In this document: positions 52,771-62,009 of the stretch, piece after piece | Layout: each line of letters opens with the position of its first letter | Position numbering within the stretch: position 1 is the first letter of the stretch | Source of the DNA: Thioalkalivibrio sulfidiphilus HL-EbGr7 | Lineage (GTDB): Bacteria; Pseudomonadota; Gammaproteobacteria; Ectothiorhodospirales; Ectothiorhodospiraceae | Reading direction: 5' to 3' | Assembly (NCBI RefSeq): GCF_000021985.1 | Contig: NC_011901.1 | Coordinates: 2,676,501-2,740,500, forward strand | Length of the DNA stretch: 64,000 nucleotides | Program-made: the position numbers and the translations under genes | Notes under the pieces: model-generated | The model's database searches: none | Told to the model about the DNA's origin: nothing | Seen by the model: only the letters and a program-made list of their open reading frames with translations

Positions 52771-54473
52771 GACGGGCTGCCGATGGCCCGCGTGATGACC
52801 CGGTTGCGTCCCTGGCGCTTGGCCTCGTACAGGGCGCGGTCCGCCAGGGCCATGGCCACGTCGAGCCCGAGCATGGCGGGATCGCAGTCGGCGATCCCGG
52901 CGCTCAGGGTCACGCTGAGATCCAGGCCCGTGTCGCAGTGCATGACCCGGGTACGGATGCGTTCCACGATCTCCCGGGCATGGGCCACGCTCACGTCCAC
53001 CAGCAGCAGGCCGAATTCCTCGCCGCCCAGTCGGCCCACCAGGTCGGCATCGCGCAGTTCCTTGACGAGCACGCGGCTGACCAGCTCCAGGATGCGGTCC
53101 CCCGCGGCGTGGCCGTGGGTATCGTTGACGTCCTTGAAGTGATCCAGGTCCAGCATGGCGACGACCGTGGCGTAGCCGGCGCGCCGCGAGCGGCCCAGTT
53201 CCCGCTCGGCGGCCTCGAAGAAGCTTCGCCGGTTGGCGAGCCCGGTCAGCGGGTCGGTGGTGGCCAGGTGCGCCAGCTGTTGATTGAGGGATTCCAGTGC
53301 CGCGGTCCGCTCCTGCACCCGCCGCTCCAGTTGATGCTTGGCCTCCAGCAGGCGCTCCTCGCGGTCGTCGATGCGCTCCAGCATGGTGTTCACGCCCCGG
53401 GTGATCACGTCCAGCTCCGAGACCCCGGTGGTGGGCAGGCGACGGAACTCCCCCCGGCTCACGTCGTCCAGCCGGCTGACGATCTGCAACACCGGCCGCA
53501 GCAGGCTGCGCTGCATGATCACGCGGGCCACCAGGAAGGCCAGCACCCCGAGCACCACGGCCAGCAGCAGGGCGAATCCCACCGAGCTCATCAGCAGCCG
53601 CTCCTGACCGCTGCGGTCATAGGCGACCAGGGTGATGAGACTGTCGGTCTCGGCGCCGTCCGCGTCCACCCGGCGCAGATGCTCATAGACAGCCTGGACG
53701 CCGTTGTCCTGCAGCACCACGCGACCGTGGCCTCGCAAGGCCTCCAGCACATGACTGTCGAGGCGGCGCCCTTCCCGCCACAGGGACCAGCCGCCGTACT
53801 CGGTGGCGATGAACAGGTCGAAATCCGTCACATGCCCATTGTCCGCGGTGCCCAGCCGCAGCAGGTCCCCGAACAGGAACTGGTCCATGCGCGGGCTCAC
53901 CTCGGTCTGCAGGTAGTCGCGCAGGTCCACCGCCGCCTCCAGGATGTAGTCCCGGTCACGGGGGCCGTAGTAGGCGTATTTGTACAGCCGACCGGTGTGG
54001 ATGGAGGCATTGAACCGGTCCGCGTTGATCTGGCCGCTGCCGTAGAGGCGCTCGAACATCTGTCGCATGCCCTCGCCGGCGGCCGCCAGTTCAAGGCCCA
54101 GGTCCGGCGCGAAATTGGTGGCCGCGACACGGCCCGCGCGGTCGATGAGGTAGAGGTAGGAGACCCCATGGCGCTCGCTGAGCAGATCCAGCTGCTCGGG
54201 CGTGGCGCCCAGGGGGTCATCGACCATGGCCTCGAGCTCCTCTGCCACCCGGGGCAGGATGCCCTCCAGGCGGCGGTTCAGGCCCTGCTCCTGTTCCGCA
54301 AGCAACAGGTCGAAGGCATGGAAACGATCCCGGAGCTGATCGTGCAGCCTGGAGACATGCGCATCGCTGCTGGCCACCAGCTCCCTGTACATCGACAGGG
54401 CCACCACCAGGGCCGTGCCCAGGGAGGCCAGCAGGATGGCCAGAAACAGCAGGATGCTCAGCTGACGTCGCAC
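52767..54473 (-). CDS. Membrane diguanylate cyclase
   Basis: The 568-residue protein has an N-terminal helix and a periplasmic sensor of about 270 residues with CHASE-like features (DRAGRVAATNFAPDLGLELA). A second helix (LLLAVVLGVLAFLVARVIM), a HAMP-like linker with coiled coil, and a GGDEF domain with the active motif RLGGEEFGLLL (about 478-488) complete it. It should make cyclic di-GMP in response to a periplasmic signal. Translation starts at GTG 54473, directly after the previous gene's TAA. Confidence 0.93.
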   Translation of the reverse strand: MRRQLSILLFLAILLASLGTALVVALSMYRELVASSDAHVSRLHDQLRDRFHAFDLLLAEQEQGLNRRLEGILPRVAEELEAMVDDPLGATPEQLDLLSERHGVSYLYLIDRAGRVAATNFAPDLGLELAAAGEGMRQMFERLYGSGQINADRFNASIHTGRLYKYAYYGPRDRDYILEAAVDLRDYLQTEVSPRMDQFLFGDLLRLGTADNGHVTDFDLFIATEYGGWSLWREGRRLDSHVLEALRGHGRVVLQDNGVQAVYEHLRRVDADGAETDSLITLVAYDRSGQERLLMSSVGFALLLAVVLGVLAFLVARVIMQRSLLRPVLQIVSRLDDVSRGEFRRLPTTGVSELDVITRGVNTMLERIDDREERLLEAKHQLERRVQERTAALESLNQQLAHLATTDPLTGLANRRSFFEAAERELGRSRRAGYATVVAMLDLDHFKDVNDTHGHAAGDRILELVSRVLVKELRDADLVGRLGGEEFGLLLVDVSVAHAREIVERIRTRVMHCDTGLDLSVTLSAGIADCDPAMLGLDVAMALADRALYEAKRQGRNRVITRAIGSPS

Positions 54474-56738
54474 TTACCTGCCCCCTGGAACCCTAACAGC
54501 ACTCGACGCGCTGTCCGGCGCCGCTTGCCGGACTGAATCCGCGTGTAAGCGCTCCAGCGAGACGGGGTCCAGGGGCCTGGCATAGCGATATCCCTGCAAG
54601 CGCTCACAACCGATGGCCAGCAGATAGTCTTCCTGCTCTTCGGTTTCCACGCCCTCGGCCACCGTGGCGAGCCCCAGCCGGTGGGCCATGGCGATGATGG
54701 TTTCCACGATGGCACAGTCACCGGGATCCCCCGGCACATCCTTGATGAAGGATCTGTCGATCTTGAGCATGTCGATGGGCAGCTGCTTGAGGTAGGCCAG
54801 AGACGAGTAGCCGGTGCCGAAGTCATCGATGGCGATACGCACCCCCTGCTGACGCAGGCGCAGCAGTACCCTGCGGCAGGCCTCGTAGTCCTGCATGAGC
54901 ACGTTCTCCGTCAATTCGATCTGCAGGTGTCTGCCTTCCAGACCGTGCTCGTCCAGGGCCTCGAACAATCCGTCCACGAATCCGGGGTCGAACAACTCGA
55001 TCCCCGAGGTGTTGATGGAGACGTAATCCAGCTCCATGCCCCGCTCGCGCCAGAGGCGGAACTGCCCGATGGCCGTGCGGGCCATCCACCCGCCCAGCGG
55101 CAGGATGAGCTTGGTCTCCTCGGCCAGGCGGATGAAACTGCAGGGCGCTATCTCGCCCCGCTCCGCATGCCGCCAGCGCGCCAGGGCCTCCACCGCCACC
55201 ATCCGGCCCTGTGCCAGATCGATCACCGGCTGGTAATGCACCTGCAGCTGATTTTCACGCAAGGCCTGACGCAGCGCAGTCTCCAGCGCCAGCCTTTCGT
55301 CGACGGCCTCGGCCAGGTCCTGGCTGAACTTGCAGAACCCGTCGCGCCCGAAGTCCTTGACCCGGTACATGGCGGCATCTGCATTCTTCAACAGGGTCAC
55401 CGGGTCTTCGCCGTCCTCCGGGTAAAGAGTGATACCGATGCTGCAACCGATGTGCAGTTCGGTCTCTTCCAGGAAGAAGGGCTGTCGCATGGCATGCACC
55501 AGCTTCTCGGCAAGCAACTCCGCCTCGCCGGCGTTATGAATACCCTCGACCAGCACTACGAACTCGTCACCGCCCAGGCGGGCGATGGTGTCCGACTTGC
55601 GCACCAGCCCCCGCAACCGCCTGGCCACCTGCACCAGCAGCCTGTCGCCAAGCTGATGACCCAGGCTGTCGTTGATGGTCTTGAACCGGTCCAGGTCGAT
55701 GAACAGCAGGCCGAAGTGCGCCTGGTTGCGCACCGCCCAGTCGATGGCATGCTCGAGCCGTGCCGTGAACAGCAGCCGATTGGGAAGCTCGGTGAGCGGG
55801 TCGTGGTGGGCCAGAAAGTCCAACCGGCTCTGGGTCTCCTTGATGGACGAGATATCGGTGACGATGGTGATGTAGTGACTCACCGCGCCCTGGGTGTCGC
55901 GCACCACGCTGATGGTCTGCAGCAAGGGAATGACGCGGCCGTCACGGGTACGATCCAGGATCTCGCCCCGCCAGTGTCCCCGGACCTCCAGCGTCTTGCT
56001 GATATCCGCATAGAAGGCCGCATCATGATGGCCTGACTTGAGCATGCGAGGCGTCCGGCCCAGGAGTTCCCCGTCGCTGTACCCGGTGATCCGGCAGTAG
56101 GCCTCGTTGACCTGCAGAAAACGCATTCTGCTGTCGGTGATGGCGATCCCTTCCGCCGTGCTCTCGAAGACCTTGCCATACAGACCAAGGCTTGCCTCCG
56201 TCTTCTTCTGTTGCGTGACGTCGAAACAGATGACCACCTTCTTGATGCTGTTCTGATGGGCGTCGGTGATATCGGAGACGATGATCTGAAGATGACGGCC
56301 GTCCACCTCTATCGTCTGTCCACGCCCCCTGCCCGACATCACCTGCTGCTGTATTTCCCTGTCGCAGGGACACAATTCCGCCAGCGGTCTTCCGATCAGC
56401 ATCTGGGCATCCAGATCTCCGAACAGCCACTCCCGGGCCTGCCGGTTGCAATCATCGATGCTGCCATCGTGGTTGACCACCACGACGGCGGCATCCATGG
56501 AATCGAAAATGGCCCGGATCTCCTGACGCGCCACATCGAGTTTCTGATTGGTGTCATGGAGGTGGGAGAGGATCTGCCCGAAGGCATCGCTGACGATGCC
56601 GATGGGATCCAGGTCGATGAGGGTGCGATCATCCAGCTCTTCAGGGCGCAGCGGCAGGGTGCCGATCAGGGTCAGCATCTGATCGATCTTGGCCCGGATA
56701 TAGGTGATCGCCTTGTAGTACTCCGACTGGTAGTCCAT
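54474..56738 (-). CDS. PAS-PAS-GGDEF-EAL protein
   Basis: A 754-residue cytosolic protein. PAS 1 is at about 85-195 (IFDSMDAAVVVVNHDGSIDD), PAS 2 at about 200-310, GGDEF at about 325-480 with intact ARLGGDEFVVLVEG, and EAL at about 500-740 with AVEALARWRH, ELTENVLMQ and DDFGTGYSSLAYLKQ. Both catalytic signatures are intact, so it could make or degrade cyclic di-GMP. It starts 16 bases after tusA. A GTG at 56744 with better ribosome spacing is an alternative start. Confidence 0.95.
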   Translation of the reverse strand: MDYQSEYYKAITYIRAKIDQMLTLIGTLPLRPEELDDRTLIDLDPIGIVSDAFGQILSHLHDTNQKLDVARQEIRAIFDSMDAAVVVVNHDGSIDDCNRQAREWLFGDLDAQMLIGRPLAELCPCDREIQQQVMSGRGRGQTIEVDGRHLQIIVSDITDAHQNSIKKVVICFDVTQQKKTEASLGLYGKVFESTAEGIAITDSRMRFLQVNEAYCRITGYSDGELLGRTPRMLKSGHHDAAFYADISKTLEVRGHWRGEILDRTRDGRVIPLLQTISVVRDTQGAVSHYITIVTDISSIKETQSRLDFLAHHDPLTELPNRLLFTARLEHAIDWAVRNQAHFGLLFIDLDRFKTINDSLGHQLGDRLLVQVARRLRGLVRKSDTIARLGGDEFVVLVEGIHNAGEAELLAEKLVHAMRQPFFLEETELHIGCSIGITLYPEDGEDPVTLLKNADAAMYRVKDFGRDGFCKFSQDLAEAVDERLALETALRQALRENQLQVHYQPVIDLAQGRMVAVEALARWRHAERGEIAPCSFIRLAEETKLILPLGGWMARTAIGQFRLWRERGMELDYVSINTSGIELFDPGFVDGLFEALDEHGLEGRHLQIELTENVLMQDYEACRRVLLRLRQQGVRIAIDDFGTGYSSLAYLKQLPIDMLKIDRSFIKDVPGDPGDCAIVETIIAMAHRLGLATVAEGVETEEQEDYLLAIGCERLQGYRYARPLDPVSLERLHADSVRQAAPDSASSAVRVPGGR

Positions 56739-56754
56739 TCCCACGCCGCTCACC

Positions 56755-57009
56755 TTAAACCGCTCCACGCAGGCAGATCCGGTAGCCTTCCGGGATGTGT
56801 GTCACTTCCGCGATGTAGCCCATCTTGTCCACGGCGGCGGGAATAGTACTGGTGGCCTGCCGGTCGTCGGTGATCACGACGATCTCCAGGCTGCCGCTGC
56901 GTACCGCCTCGCCGTATCGGTTGAGCTCCTTCAGGGCCAACAACAGACAGGAGGGACAGATCTGCCCCCTGATATCAAGCACGACATTGTCCTGTGCACG
57001 CTCGGCCAT
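56755..57009 (-). CDS. TusA/SirA-like sulfur carrier with CPSC motif
   Basis: An 84-residue TusA-fold protein (NVVLDIRGQICPSCLLLALK, later TIPAAVDKMGYIAEV). TusA proteins carry persulfide sulfur on the first cysteine of CPxP. Here the motif is CPSC, with a second cysteine replacing the proline. Its ATG overlaps the YeeE stop (TGATG), matching the usual pairing of YeeE transporters with a TusA partner. Without correcting the upstream frameshift it would read as a fusion to YeeE. Confidence 0.82.
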   Translation of the reverse strand: MAERAQDNVVLDIRGQICPSCLLLALKELNRYGEAVRSGSLEIVVITDDRQATSTIPAAVDKMGYIAEVTHIPEGYRICLRGAV

Positions 57010-58122
57010 CAGCGAATCACTACCCTGGACAGCAGCCTGCTGCCAATCCACGCCCCCGGCACCAGGCCGAGCAGAAACAGCAGACTCTGCATGGGCCAGT
57101 ATGGGAACCCCGCCCCACAGATGCCAGATGTTGCACCCCGGGACCATGCGCGAGGCGGCGCCCAGCAGAATCCCTCCCAACAGGGCCGAGGCATACTGGC
57201 GGGCGGGGATGCGATAGCGCAAGCGCCACTCGCCCACACTCAGGGCGGAGGCGGCGGCCCCCAGGACGATACCGGCGATCAGCGGATACTGGATGGCGGC
57301 AATGGCATCCAGCTGCGGGCCCGCCCCGCCCTGCACCGCAGAGTCCGCGAACGGCGGGGTGTAGTTCAGCCCCTGCGCCTGGAAGAAGGCGAGACTGGAG
57401 ACCCGTTCGGGCAGCACCAGGGATTCCAGGGTGGCGCCAAGCTTTGCGTAGGAGGTGGTGATACCCAGGGGCATGCCGATCACATACCAGGAGATGAGGC
57501 CCAGGGCCGCCAGCACCAGGGCCGCCTGCCAGGGCGCGATGTGGCCCCGGGCAAAGGCCGGCCGGCTGAGCAGACCAAGATGCTGGCATCGCACCAGGTA
57601 GACCAGCCCGAGCAGGGCCAGGGGCAGGATCAGATAGCCGGGCTGCAGACCCAACAGTTGCGGCAGGGTGACCGCCGAATGCAGCATCGTGGAGCGCGCC
57701 AGGTCACTCCACCAGGGATGCCATTCGGCGTAGAGCGCGGAGCCGACCAGCAGGCCCACGAAGGCGACCGCGGCCACCACGCTGCCCGCCCCCAGCTTGT
57801 AGAGGGTCCCCACGACGCAGCCACCCGCCAGGACCATGCCGATGCCAAACAGCACGCCAGCCACCAAAGTGGTCAGTGAAGCGGGACCCAGGAGCGGGAA
57901 GGGATAGGGGGTAAGCTGTCCGCCAAGGCGGGCAAGCTCGAAGGCGAACATGCTCACCACCACCAGCAGCACGAGCATGCGCAGCAGGAACCGGTCATTC
58001 ACCAGGAACAGGTCACGGAACATGGCCGTGACACAGAAATCGGAACGATGCATCACGAAACCGGCGACCAGGCCGATCACAGCCGAGGTGACGATGATCA
58101 GTGTGTAAGGGGATTCACCCAT
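57009..58122 (-). pseudogene. YeeE/YedE sulfur transporter with single-base frameshift
   Basis: A membrane protein of about 370 residues. The family cysteines show in MHRSDFCVTAMFRDLF, VLAGGCVVGTLYKLGAGS and MVPGCNIWHLWGG, as in YeeE/TsuA thiosulfate channels. At two G4 runs (57108-57116) the frame should change. Dropping one G gives the natural last helix FPYWPMQSLLFLLGLVPGAW and a stop at 57009. As written, the frame enters a hydrophilic linker and runs into TusA. The span is 371 codons plus one base. It is the first gene of a five-gene unit. Confidence 0.8.
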
Positions 58123-58372
58123 GCAGTTCCATACCCGTCGGTCCCTCGCGCACTTCCGTATGAGATCTATCACGGACTCGCCGACTGTCCAGGTCATCGC
58201 GGCTGTCGTGAATGACTGGGGCCAGATACCATGGGTAATCCCCGGACAGTGGCCTCAATCGCACACGATAACCGCACTCCGCGATGGGATATGGCCCGCC
58301 TGTCGGGGATTCTCAGCCGCTGAGCCCGACAGCGCCAGGTGTCGGGAATGTTCGGTGAACCCTGCGCGTCCG
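58123..58372. other. Leader of the YeeE operon with hairpin
   Basis: No gene was seen. A hairpin CTGTCGGG...CTCAG / CTGAG.CCCGACAG spans about 58300-58332. This stretch must hold the promoter of the YeeE unit, but no confident -35/-10 pair was identified. Confidence 0.5.
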
Positions 58373-58617
58373 GGGCGAGTTGGGACACCCATCATCCTGG
58401 ACCTCAATCCAGCCGGGGCGAGTTGGGACACCCATCATCCTGGACCTCAATCCAGCAGAACCTCATCACCCACGCGCACGCGGCCTGCCAGACGGAACCT
58501 CATCGGGGCGAGTTGGGACACCCATCATCCGGGCGAGTTGGGACACCCATCATCCTGAGACGGGCGAGTTGGGACACCCATCATCCTGAGACGGGCGAGT
58601 TGGGACACCCATCATCC
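58373..58617. repeat. Six copies of a 25-bp direct repeat
   Basis: The unit beginning GGGCGAGTTGGGACACCC occurs unchanged at 58373-58397, 58416-58440, 58506-58530, 58531-58555, 58562-58586 and 58593-58617. Copy spacing is irregular (0 to 65 bases between copies). Between copies 2 and 3 lies a 50-base duplicate of the 3' end of the MOSC gene (58441-58496 versus 58618-58671). Confidence 0.9.
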
Positions 58618-58623
58618 TGGACC

Positions 58624-59475
58624 TCAATCCAGCAGAACCTCATCACCCACGCGCACGCGGCCTGCCAGACGGGTCTCCCCGTACACGCCCACGTTCTGAT
58701 CCGCCTCCCGGACAACCGTGCGCAGGATGGCGGTGTCGGCGTCGAAATCGGCCTGGGCGCGGGTGATGGCGCCGCAACGGGGCGTGGTGCCGACACACTC
58801 CAGGCTCACATCCCCGATGCGCAGCCGCCGGCCGATCCAGTCCTGCTCCACCAGGCCCTCCAGCCCGGGTTCGGTCTCGATGAGGACATTGGGGCGAAAG
58901 CGTCGCCTGTCCCAGTCTGCGCCGGGATGGAGCCCTTTGAGGTGCCTGAGCGAGGCGGTGGTGAGCAGGTGCAGGGTGGTGACCACGAAGAAGCTGCCGG
59001 GCACCGAGACGTGATCCACCAGGGGTTCGGGGAGCTGGTCCAGGGCCGGCAGCGGTTCGCCCGGCTCGCGCTCGAAGGTGGCCGCCAGTTCCTCGAGCCA
59101 GCTGTGCGCGTCGGGCTTGTAGCGCCGGTAGAAGGCACTGTCCGAGGCGGGTCTCAGGGCCTGCAGGGTGGACGCACGGCCCACCAGGGCCGAGAGGCGC
59201 TCGTCGATCTCCGCGCTGTCGCTGCCCAGCACCGAGCCGTCGGGAAAACGCACCTCAACCTCACCGCCTCCCCCGGGGCGACAGCGTGCCGAGCAGCGCA
59301 GCAGGTCCGGACGGGTCTTGCAGCTCTGCACCTCCTCACGCGCCTCGTCGCGCAGGGCCCAGATCCGGTCACCCTCCAGACCCCGCTCGCCCAGGGCGCA
59401 GTCCTCGAGCCGCTCCCCCGCCATGCCCTTGACCGGGTAACGCCAGATTTCACCGATCCTGCCCACCTTGATCAT
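58624..59475 (-). CDS. MOSC-domain protein
   Basis: The 283-residue protein has an N-terminal MOSC_N beta-barrel (IGEIWRYPVKGMAGERLEDC) and a C-terminal MOSC domain (RRFRPNVLIET, CGAITRAQ). The cysteine in TPRCGAI matches the molybdenum-binding position of mARC-type enzymes. Relatives reduce N-hydroxylated compounds or carry sulfur. GGGGAG precedes the ATG. Its 3' end is duplicated inside the adjoining repeat cluster. Confidence 0.88.
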   Translation of the reverse strand: MIKVGRIGEIWRYPVKGMAGERLEDCALGERGLEGDRIWALRDEAREEVQSCKTRPDLLRCSARCRPGGGGEVEVRFPDGSVLGSDSAEIDERLSALVGRASTLQALRPASDSAFYRRYKPDAHSWLEELAATFEREPGEPLPALDQLPEPLVDHVSVPGSFFVVTTLHLLTTASLRHLKGLHPGADWDRRRFRPNVLIETEPGLEGLVEQDWIGRRLRIGDVSLECVGTTPRCGAITRAQADFDADTAILRTVVREADQNVGVYGETRLAGRVRVGDEVLLD

Positions 59476-59769
59476 GCTGTCTCTCCCCGCCGGGATGCCG
59501 GGCCCTCCGGCACCCTCCAGGCCTGGCCAAACACAAGGCAAGATACGTTCCACGCCCTGCCCGGTGGGCCACGCACCGCCTAACCGGGGGACGCATGGCC
59601 CGGCCGCGCGGCAAGGCCGTGTGCAGAGGCACCGGATTGGTGCGCAAAACCCTGCAAAAACAAGGTAAATCGCTACACCCCCATGACCGTACGGACCGGG
59701 GGGCAGACTTGACCCCGGGGAGCCGCGGGCTTACGGTTTCAGCATCAGGCAATCCCGGAGGCATAGCCC
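59476..59769. other. Intergenic region
   Basis: This divergent gap of 294 bases contains no supported gene and no clear repeat. It must include the MOSC promoter and that of the small membrane protein at 59770, but neither could be pinpointed. Confidence 0.5.
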
Positions 59770-60075
59770 ATGCACCTCACCGAACGTTTGAACACACTTG
59801 TTGGCGACCAGCGCTTCATGCTCTCCGCCCTGGTGCTGGCCACCGGGCTGCTACTGACCCTGCAGAACCCCATGGCCCGTGATTCCGCCGCGGAACTGAT
59901 CTCCCGGGTCCAGGTGCCGGACATCTCCCAGGTGTTCGAGATGCGGCCCCAGACCCCGCCGCCCATGGTGGAAGGGGATCAGCTGATGTCCGAGGAGATC
60001 GAGGAGATGCAGGTCCCCCTGGTCTCCGATCGCGACACCGCCCGCAACAGCGAACTGTTCCGGCGCCCGCAGTAG
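59770..60075 (+). CDS. Small membrane-anchored protein, hypothetical
   Basis: A 101-residue protein with one helix (MLSALVLATGLLLTLQNPM) and an acidic, proline-containing tail (RPQTPPPMVEGDQLMSEEIE). It is probably anchored by its N-terminus with the tail outside. Unknown family. GGAGG precedes the ATG. A strong terminator follows. Confidence 0.65.
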   Translation: MHLTERLNTLVGDQRFMLSALVLATGLLLTLQNPMARDSAAELISRVQVPDISQVFEMRPQTPPPMVEGDQLMSEEIEEMQVPLVSDRDTARNSELFRRPQ

Positions 60076-60108
60076 GCGTCAGCCAGCGTCCATCAATACC
60101 GCTAACAC

Positions 60109-60139
60109 AAGGCCATGCCCGATCGGGCATGGCCTTTTT
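60109..60139 (+). terminator. Rho-independent terminator
   Basis: Stem AAGGCCATGCCC / GGGCATGGCCTT with loop GATC, followed by a run of T to 60139. It ends the transcript of the small membrane protein. Confidence 0.92.
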
Positions 60140-60189
60140 CATGGCCTGCCCCTGAGAGGGCAACCAGCCCGAGCACATGGAGGCGCAAC

Positions 60190-60675
60190 ATGAACACATC
60201 CCTTGCATCGATTTCCCTGATCCTGCCCCTGGTTCTTGTCCTCGCCTTGGCCCTGGCCGCCCCGGCCGGTGCGCAGATCTACCGCTGGGTGGACGAGCAG
60301 GGCCAGGTCCACTTCGGCGACTGTGCACCGCCGCGCTGCAATTCCACCGAGGTCCGCATGGCACCGGGGCCCAGCCAGGAACAGCTGGAGCGCGCCCGGG
60401 AGGAACGGGAGAGACAGCGCGAGGCGCGCGAGCAGCGGGAACTGATCCAGAGACAGGTGCAGGAGGCGGAACGTCGCGAGCAACAGCAGCAGGAACGCCA
60501 GCAGGCACAGCGCCGCAGCTACTGCCAGCAGGCCCGCAGCGAGCTCAGGATCCTGGAGACGCCCCGCCCGGTGTTTCACGTGGACGAGAAAGGTGAGCGC
60601 GTCTACCTGGACGACGCGACACGCAGCACGCAGATCCAGCAGGCCAGGGGGAATGTCGCACGATTCTGCGACTAG
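60190..60675 (+). CDS. DUF4124-domain protein
   Basis: A 161-residue secreted protein with signal peptide LPLVLVLALALAAPAGAQ. The DUF4124 motif is IYRWVDEQGQVHFGDCAP, followed by a long Glu/Arg/Gln coiled coil and a short C-terminal domain. It resides in the periplasm, and its function is unknown. Cys pairs flank the coiled coil. GGAGGCG precedes the ATG. Confidence 0.88.
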   Translation: MNTSLASISLILPLVLVLALALAAPAGAQIYRWVDEQGQVHFGDCAPPRCNSTEVRMAPGPSQEQLERAREERERQREAREQRELIQRQVQEAERREQQQQERQQAQRRSYCQQARSELRILETPRPVFHVDEKGERVYLDDATRSTQIQQARGNVARFCD

Positions 60676-60684
60676 CGTCCTGCA

Positions 60685-61881
60685 TCAGGGATTTTGACCG
60701 GACTGCGCAGTGCCTGTAGGCGGCGGAGAGAGAGGAAAAACCTCGGGCGCATCGGGAAGGCTTTCCAGGTACAAAGACCGGCTCGGGAAGGCGAAGCCTG
60801 TGCCCGCGCTCTCGACGATCTCCTTGATGGCGTAGGCCAGGCGTTCCTTGATCTCCAGCCAGTCGCCCCAGACCGTGGTGGTGGTAAAGCAGTACACCAG
60901 GATGTCGATGGAGCTGTCATTGAAGGAGTCTATGCGCACGAAAGTCGGCACATCATCTGGCTTTGCGAATTCCTCGTTTTCCAGAATATATCTCTCGATG
61001 CCGTCTCTGATCTGCTTGAGCTGCTCAAGGGTGGTTCTGTACTCAACACCAAGCATCCAGCGGATACGACGGTGGCTCATGCGTGAGAAATTCGTGACCG
61101 CGCTGTCCGCGAGGCGGGCATTGGGGACATAGACGGGGGCACGATCGAACCGACGTACCGTGGTGGTACGAAACCCGATCTGCTGGACCGTTCCCTCCAC
61201 TACGCCATCCACATGGATCCAGTCCCCGGGCTGGAAACGACGTTCGCCGATCACGAAAAGGCCTGCAATCAGATTCTTGAACAGGTCCTGAGCACCCAGC
61301 GCGAGGGCGACACCGAACAGGCCGAGGCCGGCGATGATCGGCCCCACCGCAATCCCCCAGAGTTCCAATATTGTGGCTACGCCCAGCACCACAAAAGCAA
61401 TCTTCGCCGCTTTGACAATCCAGTCGACCATCGGACGTGTGAGCACACCCTCTGCCTTGAGCAGCAGAGAACCCACAGGGGTCGTAATGCGGTAAAAGGC
61501 CCAGAAAAGCGTAAACGCGATCAGGGTGCGATTGAGGTTGTAAAACACCTCGCGCTTACCCTCGTCGACCTCAAGCACACTCAGAGCAAAAAACACTCCC
61601 ATCACTACCGGAATGAACCGGATTGGGTCGTACAGCGCGTTAATGATACGGTCATCCAGATTTGATCTGGTTCGCGAGGCTGCCCGCTCAAGCGCACGCA
61701 AAAGAAAACGACTTAAGACATTCCTCAACAGCAGGAATAACAGGAATATTGAAAGAGCAATCAGAGTGTCTGAAATATTGATGCCAAACACGCCCTCACG
61801 CCATACCTGTGTGACAAGCTCCCAGAATTCCCCAAATGTGGCGATATCCATCGAATCCAGTTTCCCGATCAGTTCAGACAC
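60685..61881 (-). CDS. MscS-family mechanosensitive channel
   Basis: A 398-residue protein with about five helices. The pore-lining helix is VGPIIAGLGLFGVALALGAQ, followed by the MscS beta domain (FKNLIAGLFVIGERRFQPGD, WIHVDGVVEGTVQQIGFRTT, YVPNARLADSAVTNFSRM). It releases solutes on hypo-osmotic shock. The GTG start at 61881 lacks a good ribosome site. An ATG at 61851 is an alternative. It is convergent with the DUF4124 gene. Confidence 0.93.
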   Translation of the reverse strand: MSELIGKLDSMDIATFGEFWELVTQVWREGVFGINISDTLIALSIFLLFLLLRNVLSRFLLRALERAASRTRSNLDDRIINALYDPIRFIPVVMGVFFALSVLEVDEGKREVFYNLNRTLIAFTLFWAFYRITTPVGSLLLKAEGVLTRPMVDWIVKAAKIAFVVLGVATILELWGIAVGPIIAGLGLFGVALALGAQDLFKNLIAGLFVIGERRFQPGDWIHVDGVVEGTVQQIGFRTTTVRRFDRAPVYVPNARLADSAVTNFSRMSHRRIRWMLGVEYRTTLEQLKQIRDGIERYILENEEFAKPDDVPTFVRIDSFNDSSIDILVYCFTTTTVWGDWLEIKERLAYAIKEIVESAGTGFAFPSRSLYLESLPDAPEVFPLSPPPTGTAQSGQNP

Positions 61882-62009
61882 TCACGACCGGGAAGACTAC
61901 CACTGGTGGCACGAGGACACACCCGCCTCCGCGGAGGATCATGGAGACTGCCCCCTGCCCGAGCCGCAGCATTGTGCTTGCCCCCGTTCGGTAATTCCCT
62001 AGGGTCAGG

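Noticed and set aside
56755-58122. Natural YeeE-TusA fusion protein
   Set aside because: The linking stretch is non-homologous and hydrophilic, while the alternate frame holds the expected last helix and a stop that overlaps the TusA start. Two genes with a one-base error or shift explain it better.
58373-58617. CRISPR array
   Set aside because: Repeats are only 25 bases, spacer lengths range from 0 to 65, two spacers are duplicates of the neighbouring gene end, and no cas genes are present.
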